The notes under the pieces: model-generated
What the model was told of the DNA's origin: nothing
Seen by the model: only the letters and a program-made list of their open reading frames with translations
Databases searched by the model: none
DNA from: Bradyrhizobium sp.
Lineage (GTDB): Bacteria > Pseudomonadota > Alphaproteobacteria > Rhizobiales > Xanthobacteraceae
DNA: 64,000 bases
Assembly (NCBI RefSeq): GCF_016213215.1
Contig: NZ_JACRAW010000077.1
Location: forward strand, 112,884 to 176,883
Direction of reading: 5' to 3'
Shown here: positions 29,393 through 38,514 of the stretch, in pieces
Position numbering within the stretch: the stretch's first letter is position 1
Layout of the letters: each line of letters begins with the position of its first letter
Position numbers and translations under genes: made by a program

Positions 29393-31120
29393 TCAGCGCA
29401 GACGGACGATGAAGTCGGTGCCTGCGCCGGTCTCGCCCTGGTTGATGCCCTGATCGGAGACGATGATCGAGCCACCGCTCGTCAGCATCTCGTTGATGCG
29501 CGCCATCGTGTCCGCCGGGATCGCAAGGCGGTCGAGCGCCTGGGCCGGGCTGTCCGGCACCGGAATCGGCTTTGCCTCAGGAGGGATCGCACCGGCGACA
29601 CGGCGGCGCTGGGTGATCTGCAGGTCCTGGTCGCCGCGCTGGAGATACCTGGCGCTGAGCGGCAGCGACACCACCGACCAGCGCAGCGAGTTGGCGTCCT
29701 CCTTGTCGACTTCGGCGGTGAAGACATGCGTGCCGAGCGGTCGGTCGCTCGGCGCGATCGTCACCGCCACCTCGAACAACGGCGAGAAATTCTGGCGCAC
29801 GTAAAGCTTCGAATCCTTGCGGCTGACGAACACCGCGATCTGCCCGGCACGTTTCGGCGGCTCGGGCTTTGTCGCGACGGGCTTGTCGCCCGCGGTGAGT
29901 CGGCTCTCGTCCTTTTTGGCGTCCTGTGCAATCGGCCGTGCCTCGACGGTCGCAGTCGCAGCCGGATCGGGCTTCCTGGTCGCGTCGACCGGAGCGGCAT
30001 TGGCTGCGGCCGGCTTTTCGCCTTCCGACGGGCCTTGGTCCTTCTTGATCGCGTCCGCAGTTTCGGCCGGCTTCGCCGTCGCCGCGTCCGATGTGGCCGT
30101 CTGGTTATTGTCGGCGTTCTTTGCCGCTTCGACGTCGGCCATCGGCCCGCTGTCGCTCCGCGCGGCAGGACCTTCGCGCGGTGGCGCGTTGTTGTTGGCA
30201 GCGGCGTCCGACATCGTCAGCGGCTCCTTCGCCGGGCGCGCGTCACTGCCGGCATCGGCGGTGCGAGTGTGCTCGCGTGGCTCCGAGGGAGCAGCATCAC
30301 CATTCGCAGGCGTGGCAAGATCGGCATGGCCGACGCTGGGCTTCAGCTCGACCACATTATTGGCGCTTTCGGTCCTGGTTTCAGGCGAACCCTTGTCGCT
30401 CTTGGCGCCGACGTGCGTATTCGCCTCCGGCTCGGCGGCTGCAGCCGGCTGTGGCGGGACCTTGAACGAGGCGAGCAGCGGGTGGGAAAAGTTTTCCGGC
30501 GTCAGTTCGCCGGGCGTCACGATGACGCGAGCGCCCATCCTGGTCCAATTCCACATCTTGGTCGCGAACGCCATCGGCATGCGGATGCAGCCGTGCGAAG
30601 CCGGATACCCCGGCAGCACGCCGGCATGCATGGCGACGCCGGACCACGTGATCCGCTGCATGTAGGGCATCGGCGCGCCGCTGTAGATGTTGGAACGATG
30701 GAATTTGTGCTTCTGGATGACGCTGAACACGCCCATCGGCGTGGAGTGGCCCTTCATCCCGGTCGAGACCGGAGACTCCGCGAAGAAGCCATTGGAGTCG
30801 TAGACTTTCAGCTTCTGCTTTTCGATCGAGATCGCGATGATCAGTGGCCCGTGCGGCTTGGCCCCGGTGGCTTTCTCGGCGGGGACGTCCTTTTTGACGG
30901 CCGGACGGCGGCGCGGCTTCTGCCGCTGCACGGGCATATCCTGCCGGTAGTAGTAGGGAGTGGAATAATAATACTGACCGTAGAAGTAATCGACAGTGGC
31001 CTCAGCCTGGGTGGTCGCCCCAACTGCCCCGGCCGCGGTCAGCACCGCGACCCGCCAAAACCGAACCGGTGCGGCGAAAGAGCCGTGCTCCCTCACGCGA
31101 ATCATCCTCAAGTCCATCAT
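29393..31120 (-). CDS. L,D-transpeptidase (YkuD) with long variable C-terminal region
   Basis: A 575-aa envelope protein. After a signal segment (VAVLTAAGAVGATTQAEA) and a Tyr/Pro/Lys-rich linker comes the YkuD domain at about residues 90-200, with HAGVLPGYPASHGCIRMP holding the catalytic His and Cys. Residues about 225-410 are low-complexity Ala/Pro/Asp/Lys. A further conserved part (IAVFVSRKDSKLYV ... PLGTHVFTAEV) looks like the N-half of a second YkuD fold lacking a catalytic Cys. It cross-links peptidoglycan or attaches proteins to it. Confidence 0.88.
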   Translation of the reverse strand: MMDLRMIRVREHGSFAAPVRFWRVAVLTAAGAVGATTQAEATVDYFYGQYYYSTPYYYRQDMPVQRQKPRRRPAVKKDVPAEKATGAKPHGPLIIAISIEKQKLKVYDSNGFFAESPVSTGMKGHSTPMGVFSVIQKHKFHRSNIYSGAPMPYMQRITWSGVAMHAGVLPGYPASHGCIRMPMAFATKMWNWTRMGARVIVTPGELTPENFSHPLLASFKVPPQPAAAAEPEANTHVGAKSDKGSPETRTESANNVVELKPSVGHADLATPANGDAAPSEPREHTRTADAGSDARPAKEPLTMSDAAANNNAPPREGPAARSDSGPMADVEAAKNADNNQTATSDAATAKPAETADAIKKDQGPSEGEKPAAANAAPVDATRKPDPAATATVEARPIAQDAKKDESRLTAGDKPVATKPEPPKRAGQIAVFVSRKDSKLYVRQNFSPLFEVAVTIAPSDRPLGTHVFTAEVDKEDANSLRWSVVSLPLSARYLQRGDQDLQITQRRRVAGAIPPEAKPIPVPDSPAQALDRLAIPADTMARINEMLTSGGSIIVSDQGINQGETGAGTDFIVRLR

Positions 31121-31308
31121 GCGAGTCAGTTCTCAGTGTTGCAGACAGGATACGCGTTCACCAGCGAGGCGGTTCGGCCGCACGCCACATTTGATCGAGA
31201 CGTAACAAAAAAGCCTCACAGACCGGTAAATGGCCGTTCCCTGCCAACCGGCTTCCTCCCGACGCCCAAAGCACCTACATGGGCGGAAGCTACTCCACGG
31301 AGATTCCT

Positions 31309-31854
31309 ATGCCATTCCGTCCCCTCGGCCAACCTGACACGCGCCTGAAAGGACTTGCTTTCTTGCTTCTGCTCCTGCTCTGGCCGGGTGCTGCCGCCCT
31401 TGCTGCCGACGAGCCCGACCTGATCTTCCGCCGCTCGACCGTATTCAAGTGGATCAGTCCGAACGACAAGCTCGCGACCTACGGGCTCGACGATCCCGAG
31501 GTGGAGGGCGTCGCCTGCCACTTCACGGTACCGGAGAGGGGTGGCTTCAAGGGTTGGCTGGGGCTTGCCGAAGAGGTCTCGGATATTTCGCTGGCCTGCC
31601 GCCAGACCGGTCCGATCCGCTTCAAGGACAAAATGGAGCAGGGCGATGACATGTTCCGCAAGCGCCGGTCGCTGTTCTTCAAGAAGATGCAGATCGTTCG
31701 CGGCTGCGACGCGAAGCGTAACGTACTGGTTTACATGGTCTATTCGGACAGGCTGATCGAGGGCTCACCAAAGAATTCGACATCGAGCGTGCCGATCATG
31801 CCCTGGGGAGCCGCCGACGCAAACGTTCAGAAGTGCGGCGAGTTCATCCACTAG
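31309..31854 (+). CDS. creA: CreA family periplasmic protein
   Basis: A 181-aa exported protein (signal LAFLLLLLLWPGAAALA). The CreA pattern is intact: STVFKWISPNDKLATYGLDD, DPEVEGVACHF, DISLACRQTGPI, FFKKMQIVRGCDAKRNVLVY. CreA proteins are conserved in proteobacteria but have no proven activity. The start at 31309 has CGGAG 7 bases upstream; the in-frame ATG at 31279 would add ten residues before the signal. Confidence 0.9.
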   Translation: MPFRPLGQPDTRLKGLAFLLLLLLWPGAAALAADEPDLIFRRSTVFKWISPNDKLATYGLDDPEVEGVACHFTVPERGGFKGWLGLAEEVSDISLACRQTGPIRFKDKMEQGDDMFRKRRSLFFKKMQIVRGCDAKRNVLVYMVYSDRLIEGSPKNSTSSVPIMPWGAADANVQKCGEFIH

Positions 31855-31880
31855 GATGATCGCGGCTGACACGTTGCAGC

Positions 31881-31923
31881 GCGGAATTGTTTCGTCGCGT
31901 CATTGCCGACGAAACAATTCCGC
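31881..31923. promoter_or_regulatory. Perfect 17-bp inverted repeat downstream of creA
   Basis: GCGGAATTGTTTCGTCG (31881-31897), a 9-base loop and the exact inverse (31907-31923). A related third copy (GCGACGAAACTGTTTTCCGCC) follows at 31926-31946. It may end creA transcription, or act as a binding site for the gene starting at 32032. A perfect stem of this length is well above what chance would give. Confidence 0.65.
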
Positions 31924-32031
31924 CGGCGACGAAACTGTTTTCCGCCTTCGGCGCATCGATCCGGAAACCTCGCATGGTTATCACGCGACCAACGACAACA
32001 ATCTCAACAGGAAGATTGCTCGGTGGGCCCC

Positions 32032-32397
32032 ATGCGATTCCCTATCTATGCAGCAACCATCGCCGCCGCCTTGATCACCTCAGGTTCAGTTCAGGCGCAG
32101 GTGCGTTCGCCGAACAAATTGCCCGATCCGCACGGCGAATTCGTGCGCCAGTGCGTGCCTCACATGCTCGGGCGCTGGGCTCACCCGGAACAGGTCTGCG
32201 GTTGCCTGCGTGACTATGCGGTCGCGGTGGTGGAGGACGATGATCTGCGCGAAGCGCTGTTACGCGGCATCAGCGAGAGAGGCGTGCCGACGATCGAAGC
32301 CGACTGGGTGCCGCCGTCCAAGCAATCCGAAATCGGCCCGACCTTCACCAAGATCGCCAAGCCGACCCTGCAATGCATGTTCGATCCGGCCAAATAG
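32032..32397 (+). CDS. Small secreted cysteine-containing hypothetical protein
   Basis: A 121-aa protein with a signal peptide (FPIYAATIAAALITSGSVQA). The mature part has four Cys (FVRQCVPHMLG, QVCGCLRD, LQCMF), suggesting disulfides in the periplasm. The ATG at 32032 is chosen because the longer upstream frame begins with a non-signal basic stretch. Function not recognised. Confidence 0.72.
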   Translation: MRFPIYAATIAAALITSGSVQAQVRSPNKLPDPHGEFVRQCVPHMLGRWAHPEQVCGCLRDYAVAVVEDDDLREALLRGISERGVPTIEADWVPPSKQSEIGPTFTKIAKPTLQCMFDPAK

Positions 32398-32440
32398 CTG
32401 CCCGTTCGCCGGCCGGCCCGGATCATTCCATCGCGACGAG

Positions 32441-32692
32441 CTATTTCTTCTTCGGACCGAAGCGCGGCACGCAGGTGCGCGTGCGCGAAATGCCGTTCGA
32501 CATCATCTTCGCTCCCAGCACTTCCTTGACCTGTCCCGCGGGACAGGTTCCATCATCGACCATCACGCGTTGGCCAAGCCGCAAACCGACGATGTCCTGC
32601 TCGCGCGCAACCTGCTCGGCAAGGGCCGGCGCAGTGAGCGAGATTGCGCCGCACATCAGCAACGACGAGGACAACAGGCGGAAGGCAGTCAT
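32441..32692 (-). CDS. Small secreted protein (DUF6719-like)
   Basis: An 83-aa exported protein: a signal with LLSSSLLMCGAISLTAPALA, then DIVGLRLGQRVMVDDGTCPA and a closing RTRTCVPRFGPKKK. The Cys pair and the GQRVMVDDGTCP phrase match what I recall of DUF6719, common in Bradyrhizobium and of unknown function. It is convergent with the preceding gene. Confidence 0.68.
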   Translation of the reverse strand: MTAFRLLSSSLLMCGAISLTAPALAEQVAREQDIVGLRLGQRVMVDDGTCPAGQVKEVLGAKMMSNGISRTRTCVPRFGPKKK

Positions 32693-32814
32693 CAGGAGCT
32701 CAACACTTGATCATGCAAATTGTAGGGGGGCGGCTGCGATTCTGAAAGCGATCTGCAAAGCGCGGAAGAAATATGCTTTGCTTGCCGAACTGCTGGTCAG
32801 GGAAAGTTCGAAGA

Positions 32815-34095
32815 ATGAACGTAACGGATACTCAGAAGAGAATTCTCGACGCGGTCGATGCCAATTTCGACGCGCAGTTGGCGACCACCACCGATTTCGT
32901 GGCGATACCCTCGACGCGCGGCGCCGAAGGTCCATGCCAGGACTTGATCAGTGACCTGTTGCGGGCGCGCGGTTACGAGGTCGACGATTGGCATATCGAT
33001 CTCGACGCGCTGAAGGATCTGCGCGGATACGGTCCGATCGAGCACGACTTCTCGAAGGCCCGCACGGTGGTCGGCACCTACCGCCCCGCAAACAATGCCG
33101 GCAAGTCGCTGATCCTGCAGGGCCATTGCGACGTGGTTCCGGCCGGCCCACTCGATCTCTGGGACACGCCGCCGTTCTCGCCGGTCATCAAGGACGGCAG
33201 GATGTATGGCCGGGGTGCCTGCGACATGAAGTCCGGTACCATCGGCGCGCTTTATGCTCTGGACGCGATCAAGGTGGCCGGATTGAAGCCAACGGGCCGA
33301 ATTCACTTCCAGTCGGTAATCGAGGAGGAAAGTACCGGCGTCGGCGCGCTTTCGACGCTTCAGCGCGGCTATCGAGCGGACGCCTGTCTCATCCCCGAAC
33401 CGACCGGCGGCAAGATGGTGCGGACCCAGGTCGGGGTGATCTGGTTTCGTCTCAAGGTCAGCGGCCATCCGGTGCACGTGGCGCACGCGGGATCGGGCGC
33501 CAATGCGATCATGGGGGCCTACCATCTCATCCAGGCGCTGGAGCAACTCGAGGCCGAATGGAACGAGCGCGCCGCCAGCGATCGCCTTTTCAGCACGATT
33601 TCGCACCCGATCAATTTCAATCCGGGCATCATCAGGGGCGGCGACTGGGCATCGAGCGTGCCGGCGTGGTGCGATGTCGATTGCCGGATCGCGGTCCTGC
33701 CGGGCTGGTCGATCGCCGAGTGCCAGAAAGAGATTCTGGCCTGTGTGGCTACCGCCTCGCGCAACCATCGCTTCCTCTCCAACAATCCGCCCGAGGTGCA
33801 ATGGACCGGCTTTCTGTCGGAGGGCTATGAGCTCAATGATTCCGCCGAGGCGGAAGCGGCGTTCGGCAAGGCGTTCAGCGCGGTCTACGGCGGAGCCGTC
33901 GAGGATCTCGTCTTCACCGCTCTCACCGATACGCGCTTCTACGGGCTCAACTGCAACATTCCGAGCCTCTGCTTCGGGCCGAGCGGCGCCGACATGCACG
34001 GCTTCAACGAATATGTCGATCTGGAATCGTTGCGGAAGTCGACCAAGGCGATCGCACTGTTCATCGCCGAATGGTGCGGCGTAGAGAAGGCGTAA
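32815..34095 (+). CDS. ArgE/DapE-type M20 family deacylase
   Basis: A 426-aa zinc metallopeptidase-fold enzyme. Metal and catalytic motifs are LQGHCDVVPAG, GRGACDMKSGT, and VIEEESTGVG with the catalytic and bridging acids. The dimerisation domain (GHPVHVAHAGSGANAIMG) follows. The substrate is an N-acylated amino acid or related amide; the exact one cannot be read. The start at 32815 (MNVTDTQ) is chosen over 32773 because the earlier residues look non-coding. A PaaI thioesterase gene follows 91 bases later. Confidence 0.88.
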   Translation: MNVTDTQKRILDAVDANFDAQLATTTDFVAIPSTRGAEGPCQDLISDLLRARGYEVDDWHIDLDALKDLRGYGPIEHDFSKARTVVGTYRPANNAGKSLILQGHCDVVPAGPLDLWDTPPFSPVIKDGRMYGRGACDMKSGTIGALYALDAIKVAGLKPTGRIHFQSVIEEESTGVGALSTLQRGYRADACLIPEPTGGKMVRTQVGVIWFRLKVSGHPVHVAHAGSGANAIMGAYHLIQALEQLEAEWNERAASDRLFSTISHPINFNPGIIRGGDWASSVPAWCDVDCRIAVLPGWSIAECQKEILACVATASRNHRFLSNNPPEVQWTGFLSEGYELNDSAEAEAAFGKAFSAVYGGAVEDLVFTALTDTRFYGLNCNIPSLCFGPSGADMHGFNEYVDLESLRKSTKAIALFIAEWCGVEKA

Positions 34096-34186
34096 ACTTG
34101 CGTCGGCGGCCATTACCTCGAACGTCATTGCCTGACGAACGAGGTCAAATCATGATCGTGCGTTCGATGTCTTGGGAGGAGAGGTG

Positions 34187-34588
34187 ATGACGCCGCTTGA
34201 GAAGCTCAACGCGATGAAGATGCCGTTCGCGGAGTTGAAGGGAGTCGAGTTCACCGAGGCGGACAAGGACCACGTAGTGGCGCGAATGAAAGTGCGGCCG
34301 GATCTCTGCACGCTCGGCCATACGATCCATGGCGGCGCGATCATGGCACTTGCAGACACGGTCGGTGCCGCGGCCACCGTGCTCAACCTGCCTGAGGACG
34401 CCAAGGGAACGACAACCATCGAAAGCAAGACCAATTTCGTCGGTGCGGCCCGTGAGGGAACCATCATCACTGCGACCGCGACCCCGATCCATCGGGGCCG
34501 GCGCACGCAGGTCTGGCAAACGCGCCTGGAGACCGAGGACGGCAAGCTGGTTGCGGTCGTCACCCAGACTCAGATGATCCTCGTGTGA
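34187..34588 (+). CDS. PaaI-type hotdog thioesterase
   Basis: A 133-aa single hotdog-domain protein hydrolysing acyl- or aryl-CoA thioesters. The family motif GHTIHGGAIMALADTVGA is complete. GGGAGGAGAGG just before the ATG at 34187 sets the start. The 3' end is oddly duplicated: the last codons plus GATTACGG recur about 23 bases downstream. Confidence 0.9.
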   Translation: MTPLEKLNAMKMPFAELKGVEFTEADKDHVVARMKVRPDLCTLGHTIHGGAIMALADTVGAAATVLNLPEDAKGTTTIESKTNFVGAAREGTIITATATPIHRGRRTQVWQTRLETEDGKLVAVVTQTQMILV

Positions 34589-34759
34589 TTACGGGGAACG
34601 ACCCTCGTATGATTACGGAGGCATTGAAATCATTAACGATTTTCTTCCGTGTTATGCGTATATTTGCATAGCTCCGCTTGCAAAGTTTGCTGCGATGCAC
34701 AATATCGGGGCTCTAGGGATTCGAACGCCTCCTTGAGGGTAACCAAGAGGAGTTCTGAC

Positions 34760-35386
34760 GTGGCACACCAACAAACGACCCCTGCGAAGCCTGCCTGGGG
34801 CTATGTGCGGACCCTGATCCAGCAGGAAGAGCTGCCGCTTCTGCGCGACCACCTGCTGAGACTCGATCCTGAAAGCCGGCACGACCGCTTCAACGGTTTC
34901 CTCGACGACAGTTTCATCGAACGTTACGCAGCCAAGTGCGCCGACGACGGTACGGTCATCGTCGCCTACATCATCGACGGCATCGTTCGGGGTGCAGCCG
35001 AGCTGCATCCGCCGGAAGACGCTTCTCCGGACTCGTTGCCCGAAGCCGCATTCAGCGTCGAAGCTTCTGCACGCCGGCAGGGGATCGGAACCATGCTGTT
35101 CCGGCGGCTGATCGCGGAAGCGCGCTGGAAGGACTACAAGGGCCTGCGCATCACGACCGGCGCGGAGAACCATGCCATGCGCTCGCTCGCCAATAAGTTC
35201 GGCGCGCATCTGGTGTTCCGACACGGCGAAACCACCGGCACCATCGATCTGGCGAAGACTCCGGAGGATGAGCTGGCTGATCTGGTTGCGGCACCCTTAA
35301 ATGCGAGCCGCGCGCTCATGAGCTTCAACCGCACCTGCTGGAGACTGTTCTCCAGCATGTACAATGGTCATCACCACGCGGCGTAG
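34760..35386 (+). CDS. GNAT family N-acetyltransferase
   Basis: A 208-aa acetyltransferase. The acetyl-CoA loop is SVEASARRQGIGTMLFRRLI (the RRQGIG signature), followed by the GAENHAMRSLANKFG helix typical of GNAT motif B. The GTG at 34760 with AGAGGAG upstream is the best start. An AAATC-N6-GATTT inverted repeat lies further upstream (34627-34642). The acceptor is unknown. Confidence 0.85.
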   Translation: MAHQQTTPAKPAWGYVRTLIQQEELPLLRDHLLRLDPESRHDRFNGFLDDSFIERYAAKCADDGTVIVAYIIDGIVRGAAELHPPEDASPDSLPEAAFSVEASARRQGIGTMLFRRLIAEARWKDYKGLRITTGAENHAMRSLANKFGAHLVFRHGETTGTIDLAKTPEDELADLVAAPLNASRALMSFNRTCWRLFSSMYNGHHHAA

Positions 35387-35459
35387 TGCAGTCGCAGCGC
35401 ACCGGGTCCGGTCCGCTGCGACGTCCATTCTGATGAGTGAAAGCGGGAGCGCGCCGCGA

Positions 35460-35762
35460 TCAGGTCGCGGTGCGCTTGTCGTTGCCGAAGCGCCTGACGA
35501 CGCGGCGTTCGACCACGACCGAACGCTGGGCGCCTTGTTCGCCCGCGATCACGCGCGTGGTGCCACGCGCGTTGGCGCGCGCCTGCTTTTTCACTTCAGC
35601 CTGTACCATTTCGAGCGGCAGCCCCATCAGTGCTGCGGCGATTTCCGCCTGCGCTTCCTGGTCGTCGGTAATGCCGACGGCCGCGAAAATCGCTTCCTCC
35701 AGCGTCGGCGGATCTCGCCGAACGCGCCGCGGTCCATATTTGGTGTTCCAGTCTTCACTCAT
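35460..35762 (-). CDS. Conserved small hypothetical protein (100 aa)
   Basis: A soluble, charged protein. An N-terminal DWNTKYGPRRVRRDPPTLEE, an acidic helix (DDQEAQAEIAAALMGLP) and a basic C-terminus are visible. I recall similar proteins in Bradyrhizobium without a known role. Coding bias is good. Confidence 0.68.
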   Translation of the reverse strand: MSEDWNTKYGPRRVRRDPPTLEEAIFAAVGITDDQEAQAEIAAALMGLPLEMVQAEVKKQARANARGTTRVIAGEQGAQRSVVVERRVVRRFGNDKRTAT

Positions 35763-35863
35763 ATCCGGCCTCGATTCGATCCGGGATACCTAGTGCCGCC
35801 TATGTTGCATTGCAATAATGAATTTGGTGTGGCGGTTTACTTATTCCTGCGCTGTTTCGTTGC

Positions 35864-36550
35864 TTATGACGGCGACGAACCGAAAGCAGCGAGTTCGACC
35901 GATGGTCGCGGCCATCGTTTCAGCGCTGCACGCCCGGCGTCAGTAAGCACGTAGACTCCGCGCTCTGCGCGATCGAACCAGCCGTAGTAGTTGTGCAGGA
36001 GAATCTTGCCGGCGTCCGGAATCTGCGTGCGCAATTCCCGCACGCGACGCGGACCACCGGCGAGCGCAGAGGCGCAGGCGAGCGCCCGTTGGCGATAGGC
36101 GGTCATGATTGGCGTGCGCGTGCTGCCGCCGAGAGCCGGGTCGCCCTGTCGGCGCTGGTGCTCGGCGACGAGCCGTGAACGCTTCTTGGGATCGCGACGC
36201 GGGCTCGCCGTCGCCGGTTTGACCAGCACTTCGATGCCGCCGCAGTCGGTCACACCGAGCATGCCGAACCCAAGGCGGCGGCACAGGTTGCGATAACGAG
36301 CGTCGCTCTCCCGTCCCTTGCCGCGCGCGGACATCCTGGCGGCAATCCAGATCTCATCGCACGCCGATGCACGATCGACGGCCTGCAACAGCAGTTCAAG
36401 ATTGAAGGCGAGCTTCAATTCGCCGACCACCACGATCGGCGGATCGTCGCCGCTCAGCGCGAGGACATCGCAGCCGCCGACTTCGCCCTTCACCGTAAAG
36501 CCGAGCTTTTCCAGGAAGCGTTTGACGGGCAGATAAAGCGCGGTTTCCAC
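35864..36550 (-). CDS. DUF2161 protein (PD-(D/E)XK-like)
   Basis: A 228-aa protein. The N-terminal half has the restriction-nuclease-like core GCDVLALSGDDPPIVVVGEL, with the acidic and Lys residues (D, E-L-K) in the right order. DUF2161 proteins are grouped with the PD-(D/E)XK superfamily. The C-terminal half is helical (KILLHNYYGWFDRAERGVYV). No modification partner is adjacent, so it is not an obvious restriction system. Confidence 0.8.
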   Translation of the reverse strand: METALYLPVKRFLEKLGFTVKGEVGGCDVLALSGDDPPIVVVGELKLAFNLELLLQAVDRASACDEIWIAARMSARGKGRESDARYRNLCRRLGFGMLGVTDCGGIEVLVKPATASPRRDPKKRSRLVAEHQRRQGDPALGGSTRTPIMTAYRQRALACASALAGGPRRVRELRTQIPDAGKILLHNYYGWFDRAERGVYVLTDAGRAALKRWPRPSVELAAFGSSPS

Positions 36551-36740
36551 GAGAGCTCCAATTGCGACTCAGCCACCGGAGTCTAACTCAGCAACTCAGA
36601 ATGGGTCGCAGGATAATCCGAACCCATGGAGCGACCCATTAAGGTTGATTCGGCTTCGCGCTTGGGTCCGAAGCAATGTGGGAATATTTGCATCGACAAT
36701 TCTTCGACAATTCTTGGCGAAGTTACACGAGGAGTTTCCT

Positions 36741-37448
36741 ATGGACCTTCTTTCGTTGGATCGTAACGTTTCTCATGACGCGCCCATCGTGCCTGAGCAC
36801 GCTGGCGAAATCGGCACGACGGCCCATCAAGGCGTGGTCGACGAAATCTGCAATCTGAACTGGCGCGATCTGTCGGCTGACGAACTCACGAACGTCGCTT
36901 GGGCCTACTACTTCTTCTCGAAGCAGTTCTGCCAGAACGTCGGCATCGCCCGCGTCCTTTTCCCCGACGACCAGCGTCTTGAGGAACTCGACGCCGGCGA
37001 GCGGAACACCGACAATCTTTCGCCCTATCCGGGCGTCGTCGACTCCGGCGAGAAGGCGGATCATGACGAGTTCATGCGCCGGACGTTGATGCTGTCGCCC
37101 ATCGAAGAGAGCCGCCGTCGCCGCCTCGAGGTGCTTGGTTCAGCCTATTTCGACACGGTTTATGCGATCGACGCCGTCACGCGCGCCAAGAGTCTGGCGA
37201 CCTACGAGGATGGCGGGCTTGAAGCCGTGTTCAGGTCTGTCCTTCAGGCCCAACATTGGGACACCGCGTTGCTCAAGGCGTTCAAGCATTTTCTTGTCGG
37301 TCATGTCGCCCTCGACAGCAATCCGGAAACTGGTCATGGCGCGCTGTGCCGCCATATCGTTCCGACCAGGGATGTCGTCCAGCTCTGGGCCGCGTTCAGG
37401 GATATCCTGATCGCTGCAGCACCGAGTTTGAAGGCCAAGAAGAGCTGA
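36741..37448 (+). CDS. Heme-oxygenase-like helical protein (tentative)
   Basis: A 235-aa mostly alpha-helical protein with ACGAGGAG before the ATG at 36741. The phrase HFLVGHVALDSNPETGHGAL resembles the H-x3-D...H element of DUF3050-type proteins and of non-haem diiron oxidases with a heme-oxygenase-like fold. The segment KQFCQNVGIARVLFP also fits that fold. If so it would be a metal-dependent oxidase; this is inference. A tandem copy of TCGACAATTCTT lies before the gene. Confidence 0.6.
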   Translation: MDLLSLDRNVSHDAPIVPEHAGEIGTTAHQGVVDEICNLNWRDLSADELTNVAWAYYFFSKQFCQNVGIARVLFPDDQRLEELDAGERNTDNLSPYPGVVDSGEKADHDEFMRRTLMLSPIEESRRRRLEVLGSAYFDTVYAIDAVTRAKSLATYEDGGLEAVFRSVLQAQHWDTALLKAFKHFLVGHVALDSNPETGHGALCRHIVPTRDVVQLWAAFRDILIAAAPSLKAKKS

Positions 37449-37489
37449 GACCGGTTTTCTAAGTACAACGCTTCAAGTGCTGTTCCTGA

Positions 37490-37518
37490 CACCCGGCTTC
37501 TCGCATGGAAGCCGGGTG
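37490..37518 (+). terminator. Terminator of the heme-oxygenase-like gene
   Basis: An 11-bp stem (CACCCGGCTTC/GAAGCCGGGTG) with a 7-base loop, followed by GACTTGTCTTTG. It lies 41 bases after the stop. Confidence 0.7.
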
Positions 37519-37585
37519 GACTTGTCTTTGGGTTGATGTTGCCGGTCGGCAGCCATTGATCTGACTCATGCAAACGCGTTGTACG

Positions 37586-38266
37586 CTAAGTCCGGCCGCC
37601 GACCGGGATCAGCGCGCCGGTGATCCCGCTGGCGGCATCGCTCGCAAGGAACAGAATGACCTCGGCGAGCTCCTTCGGAGTTACCCATTTGGAGAAGTCC
37701 GCATCTGGCATGCCGGCGCGGTTTGCCGCCGTGTCGATGATCGACGGCAGCACCGCGTTGACCGTGATCCTGCCTTTCCACTCGTTGGCGAGCGCCTCGG
37801 TGAGGCGATGAACGCCGGCCTTCGAGGCCGCATAAGGCCCCATGCCGGCGGCGGACTGCAAGGCACTCATGGCGCCGACGTTGATGATCCGGCCCGCATT
37901 GGTTGCCGCAAGATACGGGATCGCGGCACGCGACGCGTTGAGCGCTGTCAGGACGTTGAGCGCGTACAGGTGCTTCCAGGTCTGAGCATCGCCTTCGGCG
38001 ACCGTCTCGAATGAAAAGCCGCCGGCGGTGTTGACGAGCACATCAAGTCGGCCGAAGTGACTTGCCGCGGCCTTGATCGCCTGGCGCGCCTGCATCTCGT
38101 CGGAAAGATCGACGCCGCCGATCCGGATGTGATCGGGTGTGGCTTGTTGCTGCGATGGTGTGTGGTCGATGCCCGCGAGGCGTGCGCCGCGCGCAAGCGC
38201 AACTTCGGCAACGATCTTGCCCAGCGCACCGTTCGCGCCGGTAATGGCGATCACCTTTCCCGTCAT
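37586..38266 (-). CDS. Short-chain dehydrogenase/reductase
   Basis: A 226-aa Rossmann oxidoreductase. The cofactor motif is ITGANGALGKIVAEV, the NNAG equivalent reads LVNTAGG, and the catalytic YAASKAGVH has Tyr and Lys, with a Ser in the preceding strand (GAMSALQS). Residue Asp near 35 (AGIDHT) favours NAD(H). The frame is open far upstream; MTGKVIAITGA at 38266 is the family start. Substrate unknown. Confidence 0.88.
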   Translation of the reverse strand: MTGKVIAITGANGALGKIVAEVALARGARLAGIDHTPSQQQATPDHIRIGGVDLSDEMQARQAIKAAASHFGRLDVLVNTAGGFSFETVAEGDAQTWKHLYALNVLTALNASRAAIPYLAATNAGRIINVGAMSALQSAAGMGPYAASKAGVHRLTEALANEWKGRITVNAVLPSIIDTAANRAGMPDADFSKWVTPKELAEVILFLASDAASGITGALIPVGGRT

Positions 38267-38401
38267 ACGGGTCTCCGGGTGAGGGACGAGGTAACACATT
38301 ACGTCAGGCGGCACTGTTTGCAAGATTGACGGAGATCCTTGAGTCGCGGCGAAGCTCCGCGGTCGTTTTTTCCGGGACGCGGGGGACGATAAGATTTTCG
38401 C

Positions 38402-38488
38402 ATGCGCAGAGTCGTCTTGATCACGAACGCGATCGTCGCACTGCTCATGCAGATCGCGTCGATGCAGCGGGTGAAAGATCAGTGGTAG
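38402..38488 (+). CDS. Possible 28-aa peptide
   Basis: A short frame from ATG 38402 to TAG 38486-38488, encoding a basic start, a hydrophobic stretch (VVLITNAIVALLMQI) and a polar end. Upstream GGGGGA is rather far. It could be a small membrane peptide or chance. Confidence 0.25.
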   Translation: MRRVVLITNAIVALLMQIASMQRVKDQW

Positions 38489-38514
38489 CGACGGTTCGGA
38501 CCGCTTTCTCCGGG

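Noticed and set aside
34680..34760. A tRNA-like GATTCGAAC stretch before the GNAT gene
   Set aside because: No acceptor or anticodon stem could be formed around it.
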